Of a stretch of DNA of 64,000 bases, positions 52,974 through 63,758 are shown piece by piece. The notes below the pieces were generated by a model. It was not told where the DNA came from, searched no databases, and saw only the letters and a list, made by a program, of their open reading frames with translations. Every line of letters begins with the position of its first letter. Positions within the stretch are counted from its first letter, which is position 1. Source of the stretch: Dyella kyungheensis. Its GTDB lineage: Bacteria; Pseudomonadota; Gammaproteobacteria; Xanthomonadales; Rhodanobacteraceae. Made by a program: the position numbers and the translations under genes. Where the stretch lies: the NCBI RefSeq assembly GCF_016905005.1, contig NZ_JADIKC010000003.1, positions 1 through 64,000 of the forward strand, in the 5' to 3' direction.

Positions 52974-54115
52974 TGCGTGTTCGCATACCTTGGTGGGGCT
53001 GGGCCGGTGCGTTGCTGGCGGTGGTGTTGGCATTCGGATTCGTCGCCTGGTGGCGAGCGAACTATGAGCGGGTCGAAACCGTCGTCGACAAGCCGCGTTC
53101 GGGCGAGGCGCTTAGCAATCCGCTGTATGCGTTGAAGTTGTCCTTGCGCGCCGATCACGTGCAGGTGGTGGATGGCTCAGCGCCGGTATGGGACGAGCGT
53201 CACGCCTTGGGCGACAAGGACACCGTGCTCGTGTTCAATGATTCGAGCAGCCTGTCCGATGCCCAGCTGCGGCGTCTGCTGGACTGGGTGGAACGCGGCG
53301 GGCATCTGCTGCTGGTCGCCCCCGCCTTTTCGCTAACCCAGTCGCCGCTGACCGCCAGCCTGCACATCTTTCCCGGCAGCGCCGGTACCTGCATGATCCT
53401 GCGCGGGGAAGGCAAGGAATCCTCGCGGCTGTTCTGCGGCGGCCGACGCTTCACGTTGAAGCACGCACAGGCTGCTCCCGTGTTGAACTGGCAGGATGTT
53501 CCCAAGCGCAATGAAGCGTACCGCAGCGTATATATGCGCCTGGCCCGCGGCAAGGGCGTGGTGGATGTGGTGTCGGATTTCGAGTTTCTGAATACCTATT
53601 CGCTCAACCAGCCGTTGAATGCGGAGTTCGTTCGCCAGCTGTTGGCACCGAACTATGGTGCGGGCACCACCTATCTGGTTCGCGATCTGGCGATGCCCTC
53701 GTTCTGGGGCGAGCTGTGGCGTGAGTACTGGATGGCGTGGGTGCCGTTGCTGCTCGCACTGCTGGGCTGGCTGTGGCAACGCATGCAGCGGTTCGGGCCG
53801 CTCTTGCCGGCACTGAACACAGAGCGCCGTTCCCTGCTCGAGCATATCGAGGCCAGCGGCCAGCACACCTATCGCTATGGCTATGCGAACCGTCTGTACG
53901 ACGCGGTACGCCACGCTTTTCTCAGCCGCCTGCGTGCACGCGATCCGCAGACGGCGGCCCTCCCCGTGCCGCTGCAGGCGCAATGGCTGGCCGAGCGCTG
54001 CGGCGAGTCCGCCGACCAGATCCACGATGCGCTGGAGGCGGCGCGCATACACGAGCCCGCACAATTCCGCAGCAGCGTGGCGCTACTGATCCGTCTGCGC
54101 AATCAATTGCGTTGA
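52970..54115 (+). CDS. DUF4350-domain membrane protein
   Basis: This 381-residue protein has an N-terminal helix (about 8-27), then an extracytoplasmic ThuA-like fold (NPLYALKLSLRADHVQVVDG; VLVFNDSSSLSDAQLRRLLDWVERGGHLLLV). A second helix lies near 260-280 (WVPLLLALLGWLWQ), with a cytoplasmic tail. DUF4350 proteins are constant partners of MoxR/DUF58. The start ATG 52970 overlaps the DUF4129 stop. Confidence 0.85.
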   Translation: MMRVRIPWWGWAGALLAVVLAFGFVAWWRANYERVETVVDKPRSGEALSNPLYALKLSLRADHVQVVDGSAPVWDERHALGDKDTVLVFNDSSSLSDAQLRRLLDWVERGGHLLLVAPAFSLTQSPLTASLHIFPGSAGTCMILRGEGKESSRLFCGGRRFTLKHAQAAPVLNWQDVPKRNEAYRSVYMRLARGKGVVDVVSDFEFLNTYSLNQPLNAEFVRQLLAPNYGAGTTYLVRDLAMPSFWGELWREYWMAWVPLLLALLGWLWQRMQRFGPLLPALNTERRSLLEHIEASGQHTYRYGYANRLYDAVRHAFLSRLRARDPQTAALPVPLQAQWLAERCGESADQIHDALEAARIHEPAQFRSSVALLIRLRNQLR

Positions 54116-54145
54116 ATCCAGCCGATTTCATCCGAGCATTGACCT

Positions 54146-55135
54146 ATGAATCTCGACATCCAACAGCCTCTCATCCCCTTCACCGGCGCCGACCTGACCG
54201 AGCGCGTGGCCGCCGTGCGCGACGAGGTTGGCAAGGTTTTCATCGGGCAGCCCGAGGTGCTCGAGCAGATCCTGATCGCGTTGCTGGCGGGCGGCCACGT
54301 GCTGATCGAAGGCGTTCCCGGCCTCGGCAAGACCCTGCTGGTGCGTGCCTTGTCGCGCGCGCTCGACTGCGGCTATGCGCGTGTGCAGTTCACGCCCGAC
54401 CTGATGCCCAGCGACATCAGCGGCCATGCCGTGTGGGATCCGAAGACCGAAGCCTTCAACATACGGCGCGGTCCGGTCTTCACCAACCTGCTGCTGGCCG
54501 ACGAGATCAATCGCGCGCCGGCCAAAACCCAGTCGGCATTGCTGGAAGCGATGGCCGAGCTGCAGGTGACCATCGAGGGAGAGAGCGTGTCGCTGCCGCC
54601 CCCGTTCCTGACCCTGGCCACCCAGAATCCGGTCGAACAGGAAGGCACCTATCCGCTGCCCGAAGCGCAGCTTGATCGCTTCCTGCTCAAGGTGCTGATC
54701 GGCTATCCCTCGCACAAAGACGAGAAGCGCATGGTGACAATGGTCAGCCAGGGCAGCGCGTCCGAATTCGATCTCTCGCAGATCCGGCAAGTGGCGCGGC
54801 CGGAGGAGATCGTGGCCATGCAGCTGGGCACGGCGCAGACCGCGATGGACGACGCGGTGATCGATTACGCCGTGCGCATCGTCGCGGCCACGCGCAAGCA
54901 TCCGGGCATCGCCATGGGCGCCGGTCCGCGCGGCAGCCTCGCACTGGTGCGCGCCGCACGCGCCCAGGCGGTCCTGGCCGGCCGCGACTTCGTCACCCCG
55001 GACGACGTGCGCGAAATCGCCAAGCCCGCCTTGCGCCATCGCATCGCGCTGGCACCGGAGCTGCAGATCGAGGGACAGACGACCGACGCCGTGCTGCATG
55101 CGCTGCTGGCGAAGGTGGAAGCGCCCCGCAAGTGA
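54146..55135 (+). CDS. MoxR family AAA+ ATPase
   Basis: This 329-residue chaperone-like ATPase has Walker A GVPGLGKT (in IEGVPGLGKTLLVRAL), Walker B LLLADEINRAPAKTQSALLEAM, and sensor 1 TQNPVEQEGTYPLPEAQLDRFLLK, all typical of the MoxR group. These ATPases help mature or insert metallo- or VWA-domain proteins and act in stress tolerance. The gene lies between DUF4350 and DUF58 genes, its usual partners. Confidence 0.93.
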   Translation: MNLDIQQPLIPFTGADLTERVAAVRDEVGKVFIGQPEVLEQILIALLAGGHVLIEGVPGLGKTLLVRALSRALDCGYARVQFTPDLMPSDISGHAVWDPKTEAFNIRRGPVFTNLLLADEINRAPAKTQSALLEAMAELQVTIEGESVSLPPPFLTLATQNPVEQEGTYPLPEAQLDRFLLKVLIGYPSHKDEKRMVTMVSQGSASEFDLSQIRQVARPEEIVAMQLGTAQTAMDDAVIDYAVRIVAATRKHPGIAMGAGPRGSLALVRAARAQAVLAGRDFVTPDDVREIAKPALRHRIALAPELQIEGQTTDAVLHALLAKVEAPRK

Positions 55136-55154
55136 TGCAGCCGAGGATCGACCG

Positions 55155-56501
55155 ATGAATGCCGCCACCCCTCGGGCCTCGATGCGCCGGCGGAGCCTGC
55201 CGCGTCCTTCGCCCTGGGCGTTGGCGTGGCTGGCGTTGTGGGCGGTGCTCGGTGTCGCGGTGGGCCTGGATCTGTCCGCGGCAGAGCTCTGGCTCTTCGC
55301 GGGCGGTTCCCTGCTGCTGGTACTTGTGCTGGATGCGGTGCGCCTGATGCGAAGCGCCGGGCCGGAGATCCGGCGCGAGCTGGCCGACACCTGGCCGATG
55401 GGCGTGGAACGGCCGGTGCGATTGAGCCTGCAGAGCGGCACGCGCCGGCAACGGCTGGACGTATTCGATCTGCATCCGGGCAGTTGGAACGTGCGCGGGC
55501 TGCCACGGCATTTGCAGCTCGAGCGTGGCGAGCTGGCGTCATTCGATTACCACCTGCGTGCGAATGCGCGCGGAGATTTTTCTTTCGATGGCATGCACGT
55601 GCGCCTGCATTCGCCGTGGCGGCTGTGGCGGCAGCTTCGAACGGTCGGTGCGTCACAGGTCGTGCGCGTCTTTCCCAACTTCGCGCCCCTGGCCAAGTTC
55701 GCCATGTTCAGCGCGGACCAGGCCTCTCGCATGGTGGGAGCGCACGTCAAACGCCGGCGCGGCGAAGGCACCGATTTCCATCAGATGCGCGAGTATCGCG
55801 TGGGCGACAGTCTGCGCCAGATCGACTGGAAAGCGTCGTCGCGCGTGCGCCGCCTCATCTCGCGCGAGTACCAGGATGAAAAGAACCAGCAGCTGATCCT
55901 GCTGCTCGACACCGGGCGACGGCTGATGGCGCGCGAAGAAGGGCGTGCGCATTTCGACCATGTGCTCGATGCGGCCCTGGTCGTCGCCTATCTCGCCTTG
56001 CGGCAGGGCGATGCGGTGGGCCTGCTGGCCAGCGGCGGCGCCACCTCGTGGGTCCCTCCGCGGCGTGGCGTTGCAGCCATCGACGAATTGCTGCGCGCCA
56101 GCTATGCGCTGCAGCCGCAGCCTGTCGCGACGGACTTTCTTGCCTCGGCGACCGAGCTGTTCCTGCGCCAGCGCAGGCGCTCGCTGGTCATGCTGGTGAC
56201 CAACCTGCGCGATGAAGACATGGACGACCTGCTGGCCGCCGTGGACATGCTGCGTGGGCGCCACCTGGTATGCGTGGCAAGCCTGCGCGAATCGGCGCTG
56301 GACAGCGCATTGGCCCAGCCGGTGAACGATCTGGACGCCGCCATCCGCGCCGGTTCGATCGCGCAATACCTGGAGCAACGCCGTGTGGCGCATGACGCGC
56401 TGCGCAGCCACGGAGTGATGGTCCTGGACGTGACGTGCGACCAGCTGGCGGGGTCGCTGGTTGAGAAATACCTGTCCGTGAAGCGCGACGGGTTGTTGTG
56501 A
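55155..56501 (+). CDS. DUF58 domain-containing protein
   Basis: This 448-residue protein has two N-terminal helices (about 20-60), a beta-rich section, and the DUF58 signature GEGTDFHQMREYRVGDSLRQ followed by IDWKASSRVRRLISREY. The remainder is a VWA-like domain (LILLLDTGRRL) in which a partial metal-site motif can be seen. The MoxR-DUF58 pair is near universal. It is the last gene of the operon that starts at 49095. The start ATG 55155 follows the MoxR stop by 19 bp. Confidence 0.9.
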   Translation: MNAATPRASMRRRSLPRPSPWALAWLALWAVLGVAVGLDLSAAELWLFAGGSLLLVLVLDAVRLMRSAGPEIRRELADTWPMGVERPVRLSLQSGTRRQRLDVFDLHPGSWNVRGLPRHLQLERGELASFDYHLRANARGDFSFDGMHVRLHSPWRLWRQLRTVGASQVVRVFPNFAPLAKFAMFSADQASRMVGAHVKRRRGEGTDFHQMREYRVGDSLRQIDWKASSRVRRLISREYQDEKNQQLILLLDTGRRLMAREEGRAHFDHVLDAALVVAYLALRQGDAVGLLASGGATSWVPPRRGVAAIDELLRASYALQPQPVATDFLASATELFLRQRRRSLVMLVTNLRDEDMDDLLAAVDMLRGRHLVCVASLRESALDSALAQPVNDLDAAIRAGSIAQYLEQRRVAHDALRSHGVMVLDVTCDQLAGSLVEKYLSVKRDGLL

Positions 56502-56558
56502 AATCTGGAGGTCGCTCCGGATGACGCGACTTAGGGCGCCTCACTAACCAAAAGCTAT

Positions 56559-56640
56559 TGTGGGAGCGCACTTGTGCGCGACAAGCCGACGGAGCGATAA
56601 GCCCTGGCGTGGCGTGTCGCGCACAAGTGCGCTCCCACAG
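56559..56640 (+). repeat. Palindromic repeat family A, copy 6
   Basis: TGTGGGAGCGCACTTGTGCG and its inverse flank a centre with GACGGAGCGATAAG. It sits between the convergent DUF58 and valS genes. A partial copy of the 183-421 element (CCGGATGACGCG, AACCAAAAG) lies just before it. Confidence 0.85.
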
Positions 56641-56655
56641 AAAGCAAGCGTGCGA

Positions 56656-59463
56656 TCAGCCCAGCTTCTGCGCCTGCTCGCGCAACGCCGTCAGCTGCAC
56701 GCCCCAGTCCGTGATGCGCTGACGCTCCTGCGCCACCACCTCCGCCGGTGCATTGGCCACGAAGTTCGCGTTGCCCAACTTGCCTTCGCACTTCTTGATC
56801 TCGCCCTCGATGCGCGAAATCTCCTTGGACAAACGCGTCTTCTCCGCAGCAAGGTCGATCAGGCCGGCCAGCGGAATCAGCACGCGCATCGAACCGACCA
56901 CGGCCACGGCAGCGGCAGGTTCGTTCGCATCCGACTCGATCCACTGCGGCGCATCCACGCGAGCGAGGAAGCTGATCTGCGCGGCGAACTTGGCCGCGCG
57001 GGCGCGATCGCCCGCATCGCCGTCGGCGAGCAGCAGCGGGATGGTCTTGCCCGGTGCGATGTTCATTTCCGCGCGGATGCGGCGGATGCCGCTCAGCACG
57101 TTCTTGAACCATTCGATTTCCGCGGTGGCCGCGTCGTCGGCAACGATGGCGTCGGCCTTCGGCCACGGGCGCTCCATCAGGAACTTCTCAGGCAAGGCCA
57201 GCTTCAGCGACACCGAATGCCAGATCTCTTCGCTGATGAACGGCACGATCGGATGCAGCGCGCGCAGGATGGTTTCCAACACCACCACCAGAGTGTGACG
57301 GGTGGAGGCCGCCGCTGCCGCGTCGTCGCCGTTCAAGGCCGGCTTGGACAGTTCCAGGAACCAGTCGCAGAACTCGTTCCAGGTGAATTCGTACAGCTCC
57401 TGCGCGAGCAGGTCGAAGCGGTAGCTGGCGAAGTGCTGTTCGACGTCCGTTAGCGTCTGCTTGAGGCGCGTGAGAATCCAGCGTTCGGCTTCCGTCACCG
57501 GACCATTCGCAGGCGCGGACAGCTCGCCTTCCGGCAGGTTCATCAGTACGAAGCGGGCGGCATTCCACAGCTTGTTGCAGAACGCCTTGTAGCCTTCGGC
57601 GCGCTTGATGTCGAAGTTGATGGTGCGGCTATAGCTGGCGAGCGCGGCGAAAGTGAAGCGCAGCGCATCGGTGCCGATGGCGGGAATGCCGGTCGGGTAA
57701 TCCTTGCGGATGCGTTTTTCCACCTTCTCGCGCACCTGAGGAATCAGCAGTGACTTGGTGGATTTGGCCACCAACGGCTCCAGCTCGATGCCGTCGATCA
57801 GGTCCAGCGGATCGAGCGTGTTGCCCTTGGACTTGGACATCTTCTGGCCTTCCGCATCACGCACGATGGCGTTGATGTAGACATGGCGGAACGGCACACG
57901 TCCGGTGAAGTACTTGGTCGCCATCACCATGCGCGCGACCCAGAAGAAGATGATGTCGAAACCGGTGACCAGCACGGCGCTGGGCAAAAACACGTTGTCG
58001 GTTTCCCAGTTCGCCACCAGCTCGCCGTGCTCGTTCTTCTGCGGGCCCTGCATCGGCCAGCCGAGCGTGGAGAACGGCCACAGCGCGGAGCTGAACCACG
58101 TGTCGAGCACGTCGTCGTCCTGATGCAGGGCGCCAACCGGCGTGGTGCTGGCATGCGCACGCGCGTCGGCTTCGTCTTCGCCCACGAAGATGTTGCCCGC
58201 TTCGTCGTACCACGCCGGGATGCGATGACCCCACCACAGCTGGCGGCTGATGCACCAGTCCTGGATGTTGTCGAGCCACTGCGTGTAGGTGGTGCTCCAG
58301 TTTTCCGGCACGAACTTCACTTCGCCCGAACGCACGGCGTCGAGCGCGGGCTCGGTGATTTCCTTGCGGCCCTTCTCGCTGGTGAGGTCGAGGAACCACT
58401 GGTCGGTGAGCATCGGCTCGATCACCGCATCCGAACGCTGGCTCACCGGCACCTGCAGCTTATGCGGCTTGGTTTCCACCAGCAGGCCTTCGGCTTCCAG
58501 ATCGGCGAGCACGGCCTTGCGCGCTTCGTAGCGATCCAGGCCGCGGTATTTTTCCGGGGCGTTCTCGTTGACCTTCGCGTCGAGCGTGAAGATGTTGATC
58601 GGTGCGAGGTTGTGACGCTGGCCGATGGCGTAGTCGTTGAAATCGTGCGCCGGGGTGATCTTCACGAAGCCGGTGCCGAATTCGCGATCGACGTAGTCGT
58701 CGGCGATCACCGGGATCTCGCGGCCGCTCAGCGGCAGGCGCAGCGTCTTGCCGATCAGGTGCGTGTAGCGCTCGTCTTCCGGATTCACGGCGACGGCGAC
58801 GTCGCCCAGCATGGTTTCCGGACGCGTGGTGGCCACCACCACGCTGTCCTTGCCGTCGACCGTGTTGTAGCGGATCGACCACAGGTGGCCGTCGCGCTCC
58901 ACGTTGTTCACTTCAAGATCGGACACCGCCGTGCCCAGTGCCGGGTCCCAGTTCACCAGGCGGTTGCCGCGGTAGATCAAGCCCGCGCGGAACCAGTCGA
59001 CGAACACCTTGCGCACCGCGGCCGACAGGCCCGGGTCCATGGTGAAGCGTTCGCGCGACCAGTCGGCCGCCACGCCGAGGCGGCGCATCTGGTTGGTGAT
59101 GGTGGAACCGGACTCTTCCTTCCACTGCCACACGCGCTCGACGAACGCTTCGCGGCCAAGGTCGTGGCGCGTTTTGCTTTCGACAGCGAGCTGGTTCTCG
59201 ACGATCTTCTGTGTGGCGATGCCCGCGTGGTCGGTACCCACCTGCCACAGCGTGTTCATGCCGCGCATGCGCTGGTAGCGGATCAGCATGTCCATCACGG
59301 TCTGCTGGAACGCATGACCCATGTGCAGGGTGCCGGTGACGTTCGGCGGCGGCAGCAGGATGCAGTAGGGCTCGCCCTGGCCGGACGGCTTGAAGTCCCC
59401 GCTGGCTTCCCAGGCGGTATACCACTTCGATTCGATCTGGCCGGGTTCGAAACTCTTGTCCAT
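56656..59463 (-). CDS. valS: Valyl-tRNA synthetase
   Basis: This class I synthetase charges tRNA-Val and edits mischarged Thr. The 935-residue protein starts [19 protein letters not shown]. The HIGH motif appears as HMGH (residues 47-50 in [14 protein letters not shown]) and KMSKS is present as KMSKSKGN. The editing domain includes [23 protein letters not shown] and the C-terminal coiled-coil arm ends LREQAQKLG. Codons upstream of ATG 59463 lie in repeat-rich DNA and are not used. Confidence 0.96.
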   Translation of the reverse strand: MDKSFEPGQIESKWYTAWEASGDFKPSGQGEPYCILLPPPNVTGTLHMGHAFQQTVMDMLIRYQRMRGMNTLWQVGTDHAGIATQKIVENQLAVESKTRHDLGREAFVERVWQWKEESGSTITNQMRRLGVAADWSRERFTMDPGLSAAVRKVFVDWFRAGLIYRGNRLVNWDPALGTAVSDLEVNNVERDGHLWSIRYNTVDGKDSVVVATTRPETMLGDVAVAVNPEDERYTHLIGKTLRLPLSGREIPVIADDYVDREFGTGFVKITPAHDFNDYAIGQRHNLAPINIFTLDAKVNENAPEKYRGLDRYEARKAVLADLEAEGLLVETKPHKLQVPVSQRSDAVIEPMLTDQWFLDLTSEKGRKEITEPALDAVRSGEVKFVPENWSTTYTQWLDNIQDWCISRQLWWGHRIPAWYDEAGNIFVGEDEADARAHASTTPVGALHQDDDVLDTWFSSALWPFSTLGWPMQGPQKNEHGELVANWETDNVFLPSAVLVTGFDIIFFWVARMVMATKYFTGRVPFRHVYINAIVRDAEGQKMSKSKGNTLDPLDLIDGIELEPLVAKSTKSLLIPQVREKVEKRIRKDYPTGIPAIGTDALRFTFAALASYSRTINFDIKRAEGYKAFCNKLWNAARFVLMNLPEGELSAPANGPVTEAERWILTRLKQTLTDVEQHFASYRFDLLAQELYEFTWNEFCDWFLELSKPALNGDDAAAAASTRHTLVVVLETILRALHPIVPFISEEIWHSVSLKLALPEKFLMERPWPKADAIVADDAATAEIEWFKNVLSGIRRIRAEMNIAPGKTIPLLLADGDAGDRARAAKFAAQISFLARVDAPQWIESDANEPAAAVAVVGSMRVLIPLAGLIDLAAEKTRLSKEISRIEGEIKKCEGKLGNANFVANAPAEVVAQERQRITDWGVQLTALREQAQKLG

Positions 59464-59563
59464 CGGGGGCTCGCGATTGCGCGCCGGGGCCGGCGCGTGG
59501 GGATTGGCGTGAAAGGGTCGATTGTACGGGCGGGGGCGCCGGGGTGCCAAAGACCGCGCTCTT

Positions 59564-59610
59564 GCTCCCTCTCCCCTGCGGGGAGAGGGTTGGGGTGAGG
59601 GGTCGGGGCT
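59564..59610 (+). repeat. Repeat family C, copy 3
   Basis: GCTCCCTCTCCCCTGCGGGG continues AGAGGGTTGGGGTGAGGGG. It is paired with an inverted copy 65 bp downstream; together they fill most of the 258-bp gap between valS and hemE. Confidence 0.8.
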
Positions 59611-59675
59611 TGCCCGAACGCTTGAGTGGAATATGGGGTTTTTCTAGAAAAATTTGAGGGGTAGCAGCCCTTTCC

Positions 59676-59715
59676 GCCCCTCACCCCAGCCCTCTCCCCG
59701 CCGGGGAGAGGGAGC
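59676..59715 (-). repeat. Repeat family C, copy 4 (inverted)
   Basis: GCCCCTCACCCCAGCCCTCT followed by CCCCGCCGGGGAGAGGGAGC is the reverse complement of copy 3. A TTTTTCTAGAAAAA palindrome lies between the two copies. The inverted pair could fold into one long stem or act as terminator for hemE (which reads leftward into it). Confidence 0.8.
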
Positions 59716-59721
59716 AAAGCA

Positions 59722-60789
59722 TCAGCCGCGCAGCTGGCGGCCGTATGCGTGCACCTCATCCACCAGCACCTTCACATGCTCCGGATTCACTTCCGGGGTG
59801 ATGCCATGGCCCAGGTTGAACACATGGCCGGGGTGGTTGCCGTAGCTGTCCAGTACGCGGCGTACCTCGCGGCGGATCACTTCGGGATCGGCCAGCAGGA
59901 TGGCCGGGTCCAGGTTGCCCTGCAGCGCGACGCGGCCCTCAACGGCCTGGCGGGCATCGGTCAGGTCGATGGTCCAGTCCACGCCCAGCGCGGTGCAGCC
60001 GGTATCGGCCATGCGGGACAGGTGCTGGCCGGCGCCCTTGGAGAACAGGATCACCGGCAATTCGCGGCTGGCCGGATGGGCCTTGAGCGCATCCACCACC
60101 TGCGCCATATAGCGCAGCGAGAACTCGCGGAACGGCGCCGGACCGAGCAGGCCGCCCCAAGTGTCGAAAATCATCAACGCCTGCGCGCCAGCGGCGGCCT
60201 GGGCAATCAGATAGGCCGCCACGGACTGGGCCAGGGTATCGAGCAATCGGTGGGCGAGGGCGGGCTCGCTCCAGCACATGGCCTTCAGGCGGGCGAAATC
60301 GCGCGAACCCTGGCCCTCCACCATGTAGCAGGCCAGCGTCCACGGGCTGCCGGAGAAGCCGATCAGCGGCACGCGGCCGCGCAGTTCCTTGCGGATCACG
60401 CGCACGGCGTCCATCACATAGCGCAGCTCGCTTTCCATGTCGGGCACGCCGAGTTTCTCGATATCGGCCTTGGTGCGCACCGGGTGTGCGAACTGCGGAC
60501 CTTCGCCGGTGGCGAAGCTCAGCCCCAGTCCCATCGCATCGGGAATGGTGAGGATGTCGGAGAACAGGATGGCCGCGTCCAGCTCGAAGCGTTCGAGCGG
60601 CTGCAGCGTCACTTCGCAAGCCAGTTCGGGGTTCTGCGCAAGCGCCATGAAACTGCCGGCGCGCGCGCGGGTGGCGCGGTATTCCGGCAGATAACGGCCG
60701 GCCTGGCGCATCACCCACACGGGCGTGGTGTCGGTGGCCTCCCGGCGCAGCGCGCGCAGGAAGCGGTCGTTCTTCAGTACATCGGTCAT
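59722..60789 (-). CDS. hemE: Uroporphyrinogen decarboxylase
   Basis: This enzyme converts uroporphyrinogen III to coproporphyrinogen III in heme synthesis. The 355-residue protein contains both signatures: [20 protein letters not shown] near the N-terminus and [19 protein letters not shown]. It also has the [14 protein letters not shown] active-site Asp region. The start ATG 60789 ([14 protein letters not shown]) fits homologues. It lies one base downstream of the WGR gene stop region on the same strand, suggesting a small operon. Confidence 0.95.
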   Translation of the reverse strand: MTDVLKNDRFLRALRREATDTTPVWVMRQAGRYLPEYRATRARAGSFMALAQNPELACEVTLQPLERFELDAAILFSDILTIPDAMGLGLSFATGEGPQFAHPVRTKADIEKLGVPDMESELRYVMDAVRVIRKELRGRVPLIGFSGSPWTLACYMVEGQGSRDFARLKAMCWSEPALAHRLLDTLAQSVAAYLIAQAAAGAQALMIFDTWGGLLGPAPFREFSLRYMAQVVDALKAHPASRELPVILFSKGAGQHLSRMADTGCTALGVDWTIDLTDARQAVEGRVALQGNLDPAILLADPEVIRREVRRVLDSYGNHPGHVFNLGHGITPEVNPEHVKVLVDEVHAYGRQLRG

Positions 60790-60790
60790 T

Positions 60791-61051
60791 TCAAGGTCCG
60801 TAGGGCCCATCCAGGCCCTGGCTGAACATCACGCGGAAGCCGCGCTTGATTTGCGCATCGCGCGCTTTTTCGAAGGCGGCGAGTGCATCGTCGCGTTCCA
60901 GGAATTGGTCGCGCTTGAGCGTGGCCTTGCCGCCTTGCACGCCCGATTCGCGATACAGCGTCCAGCCGCCCAGCAAGTCCTGCTCCAGCGTGATCTGGAC
61001 ATAGCGCGGCGCCTCGGCGGTGGCGGTCATGGCTTGCAGGTAAAGGCGCAT
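60791..61051 (-). CDS. Small WGR-domain protein
   Basis: This 86-residue protein consists almost only of a WGR domain: [20 protein letters not shown] (where the domain name motif WGR is here WTL), [20 protein letters not shown], and [11 protein letters not shown]. Stand-alone WGR proteins are DNA- or nucleic-acid-associated by family. The start ATG 61051 has GGAA upstream. It ends adjacent to the hemE start and is likely co-transcribed with it. Role unknown. Confidence 0.75.
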   Translation of the reverse strand: MRLYLQAMTATAEAPRYVQITLEQDLLGGWTLYRESGVQGGKATLKRDQFLERDDALAAFEKARDAQIKRGFRVMFSQGLDGPYGP

Positions 61052-61142
61052 GGATTCCGGTTCGAAATGGGTCGGCGGGCCGTAGACCCCGCATTCTAGA
61101 AGGCTTGGCACCCAAGGGGCGAGTGCGACGATGCGCGGCTCT

Positions 61143-61182
61143 CTGTGGGAGCGCACTTGTGCGCGACGACCAACGGAGCGTG
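61143..61182 (+). repeat. Palindromic repeat family A, half copy 7
   Basis: CTGTGGGAGCGCACTTGTGC then GCGACGACCAACGGAGCGTG is the left arm and centre of the family A unit. The right arm is missing because the aroB coding end begins at 61188. Confidence 0.75.
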
Positions 61183-61187
61183 ACCCG

Positions 61188-62291
61188 TCAGCGAGTCGCC
61201 GCCCTCAGTACTGCCATCACGTCTGTTTCATTCACGCCGCTGATGATTTCCGCGCGACCCACGCCCCGCCACAAAATCAAGCGCAACGTGCCCGCAAGAT
61301 TCTTCTTGTCCAGCCGCATCAGCGCCAGCAACTGCTCGGGATCCATGCCGGCGGGAATCGATGTCGGCAGGCCCACGGCATCGAGCAGGCGATGCAGGCG
61401 CTGGGTATCGGCCGCTGCGCTCATGCCCAGTCGTTCGGACAGCCGTGCCGCCAGCAGCATGCCCACGGCCACCCCTTCGCCGTGCAACAACACCTGGTAT
61501 TTGCCCGCCGTTTCCAGTGCGTGGCCAAAGGTGTGACCGAGATTGAGCAGGGCGCGCTCGCCCTGTTCGGTTTCATCACGCGCCACCACGCCGGCCTTGT
61601 ACTGCACCTTGCGCGCAATGGCTTCGATCAACGGAGCGGCCTCGCGTGCATTCAGGGCCGCGGCGTTTGCTTCCAGCCACGCAAAGAAGGCCGGATCGCC
61701 GATGGCCGCGCCTTTCACCACTTCCGCCAGGCCCGCGCGGTATTCGCGCTCGGGTAGCGTGGCCAGCGTGTCGGTATCGGCGACGACGGCGCGGGGCTGG
61801 TGGAAAGCGCCCACCAGGTTCTTGCCGGCGGGCAGGTTCACGCCGGTCTTGCCGCCCACGGAGGAATCGACCATCGACAGCAGCGTGGTCGGCATCTGGA
61901 TGAAATCGATCCCGCGCATCCAGCAGGCGGCACTGAAGCCGGCAAGATCGCCCACCACGCCACCGCCGAGCGCTACCACGCAGGCATCGCGAGTGGCGCC
62001 CAACTGCGCCAGGGCCTCCAGCGCGCGGCCCACGTTGGCGAAGGTCTTGTGCGACTCGCCATCGTCGATCAGGAACGAGGACCACTGCAGGCCGTCCAGG
62101 CCTTCCGCCACACGGTCCAGGTACAACGGCGCCACCGTCGTATTGCTGATCACCAGGGCATGGCGGCCACGCAAGGCGGCGCGCCAGCGGGCGCGATCAC
62201 GAAGCAGGCCGGGGCCGATCCATACCGGATAGCTGCGCTCGCCAAGGGCGACGTCGATGGTGCGGGGCGGGGCGTGCGAGGGGATGGTCAT
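61188..62291 (-). CDS. aroB: 3-dehydroquinate synthase
   Basis: AroB makes 3-dehydroquinate from DAHP in the shikimate pathway, using NAD and zinc. The 367-residue protein has the NAD loop [19 protein letters not shown], the [21 protein letters not shown] segment, [10 protein letters not shown]-type [21 protein letters not shown], and zinc ligands in [11 protein letters not shown]. It lies 4 bp after aroK, the standard aroK-aroB operon. Confidence 0.95.
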   Translation of the reverse strand: MTIPSHAPPRTIDVALGERSYPVWIGPGLLRDRARWRAALRGRHALVISNTTVAPLYLDRVAEGLDGLQWSSFLIDDGESHKTFANVGRALEALAQLGATRDACVVALGGGVVGDLAGFSAACWMRGIDFIQMPTTLLSMVDSSVGGKTGVNLPAGKNLVGAFHQPRAVVADTDTLATLPEREYRAGLAEVVKGAAIGDPAFFAWLEANAAALNAREAAPLIEAIARKVQYKAGVVARDETEQGERALLNLGHTFGHALETAGKYQVLLHGEGVAVGMLLAARLSERLGMSAAADTQRLHRLLDAVGLPTSIPAGMDPEQLLALMRLDKKNLAGTLRLILWRGVGRAEIISGVNETDVMAVLRAATR

Positions 62292-62295
62292 GCGG

Positions 62296-62823
62296 CTACC
62301 GTTGCCAGTGCTGGTCGATCAGAAGAATGCTGCGCGCGCTGGCAGCATGGACGGTTTCGTGCGCGCCGGGGATGGTGAGGTCGGCGATTTCCTCGTACAG
62401 CGAGGTGCGCCGTTGCGCCATGGCAGTGAGGCGTTCCGCGCGATCGGCGCCAGCGAGCAAGGGGCGCTGGCGATCCTGCGCCAGGCGCTCCAGTTGCTGT
62501 TCCAGCGTGGCCTGCAGCCACAGCACATAGCCGCGCTCGGCGAGCAGGCGGCGGTTGGCCGGATCGAGCACGGCTCCTGCGCCAGTGGCCAGCAGCACGC
62601 CGCTGCGCCGGCTCGATTCCTCCAGCAGGGCGTGCTCGCGCTGCCGGAAGCCTGCCTCGCCCTCGATCTCGAACACCGTGCTCACCGGCACGCCGCAGAC
62701 CCGCTCGATCTCGTGATCGATATCGATGAAGCTCAGCCCATAATGGTCCGCCAGCCGACGCCCGATGGACGTCTTGCCGGCGCCGGTCGGGCCGACGATG
62801 AACAGGTTGCACGATGGATTCAT
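62296..62823 (-). CDS. aroK: Shikimate kinase
   Basis: This enzyme phosphorylates shikimate at O3. The 175-residue protein has Walker A GPTGAGKT (11-18), D34/D36 in [10 protein letters not shown]60 in [12 protein letters not shown], and a lid with [11 protein letters not shown]. The shikimate-binding glycine loop, usually GGG, reads GAG (81-83, in LATGAGAVL). This is a mild departure; whether it affects activity is unknown. It is divergent from the SDR gene at 62882 across a 58-bp gap. Confidence 0.93.
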   Translation of the reverse strand: MNPSCNLFIVGPTGAGKTSIGRRLADHYGLSFIDIDHEIERVCGVPVSTVFEIEGEAGFRQREHALLEESSRRSGVLLATGAGAVLDPANRRLLAERGYVLWLQATLEQQLERLAQDRQRPLLAGADRAERLTAMAQRRTSLYEEIADLTIPGAHETVHAASARSILLIDQHWQR

Positions 62824-62881
62824 GGGTAAATGCTAACAGGCACGAACGCGCGCGGCGCTGCCGCGGGCCGGAGGACAGGCC

Positions 62882-63715
62882 ATGAGTGCACGTGTATTGA
62901 TTGCCGGCGCGGGCGACGTGGGACTGCGCGTGGCGCGTCTTCTGCGCATGCGTGGCGAAGAGGTCTGGGCGCTGCGTCGTGGCGTCGTCGCGGACGAGGG
63001 CGGCATCCATGGCATACAGGGCGACCTGACCCAGCCCGAGAGCTTGCGCGCGCTGCCGGACCACATCACGCACCTGGTCTATCTGCCGACCCCCGATGCG
63101 CGCGACGAGGCGCTGTATCGCGCGGTCTTCGTGGACGGTCTGCGCCATCTGCTGGATGCCGTGGGCTCGCCGGGATTGCAGCGTTTGCTGTTCGTCTCCT
63201 CCAGCGCCGTGTACGGCGAACACGGCGATACCTGGGTCGACGAGCAGACGCCACCCGCGCCGCCCGGTTTCAACGGCCGCGTCTTGTTGGAGGCCGAACG
63301 CCATGCAAGCGAGAGTACGCCATCCGTGGTGTTGCGGCTCGCCGGTCTTTACGGCCCTGGCCGCATGCAACTGATCGAGCGCCTGCGCAGCGGTGCCGTG
63401 CGCGTGCCGCGCAAGCAGGCGCACTGGGCCAACCGCATCCATGTCGACGACGCGGCCGCCGCCATCGTGCATTTGCTGTTCCTGCCCGAGCCATCACCGC
63501 TCTACCTGGGTGTGGACAACACGCCGCTGCCGCTCGACGTGCTCTACGACGATCTCGCCCGGCGCGTGCACGCGCCGCTGCCTGCCGACGGCGAAGCGCC
63601 GGCGGGCGTGGGCAGCAAGCGCCTGAGCAATGCACGCTTGCGTGCCAGCGGCTTCGTGCCGCAGTGGCCCGATGCGCGCGAAGGCTACGCCGCATTGCTG
63701 GACGACGGCGCTTGA
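62882..63715 (+). CDS. NAD(P)-dependent epimerase/dehydratase-like SDR (YeeZ-like)
   Basis: This 277-residue extended-SDR protein has the Rossmann motif [13 protein letters not shown] (9-21) in the atypical GxGxxG form. It also has [20 protein letters not shown] with the Ser and Tyr of the region, and the [10 protein letters not shown] segment. The later YxxxK lysine is not where classical members have it (ERHASE here), as in YeeZ-type proteins. Substrate unknown. Confidence 0.82.
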   Translation: MSARVLIAGAGDVGLRVARLLRMRGEEVWALRRGVVADEGGIHGIQGDLTQPESLRALPDHITHLVYLPTPDARDEALYRAVFVDGLRHLLDAVGSPGLQRLLFVSSSAVYGEHGDTWVDEQTPPAPPGFNGRVLLEAERHASESTPSVVLRLAGLYGPGRMQLIERLRSGAVRVPRKQAHWANRIHVDDAAAAIVHLLFLPEPSPLYLGVDNTPLPLDVLYDDLARRVHAPLPADGEAPAGVGSKRLSNARLRASGFVPQWPDAREGYAALLDDGA

Positions 63716-63758
63716 GTCACGATCTACGTTCGCTTTGAACCCAGCCTGGAGAGAGCTC

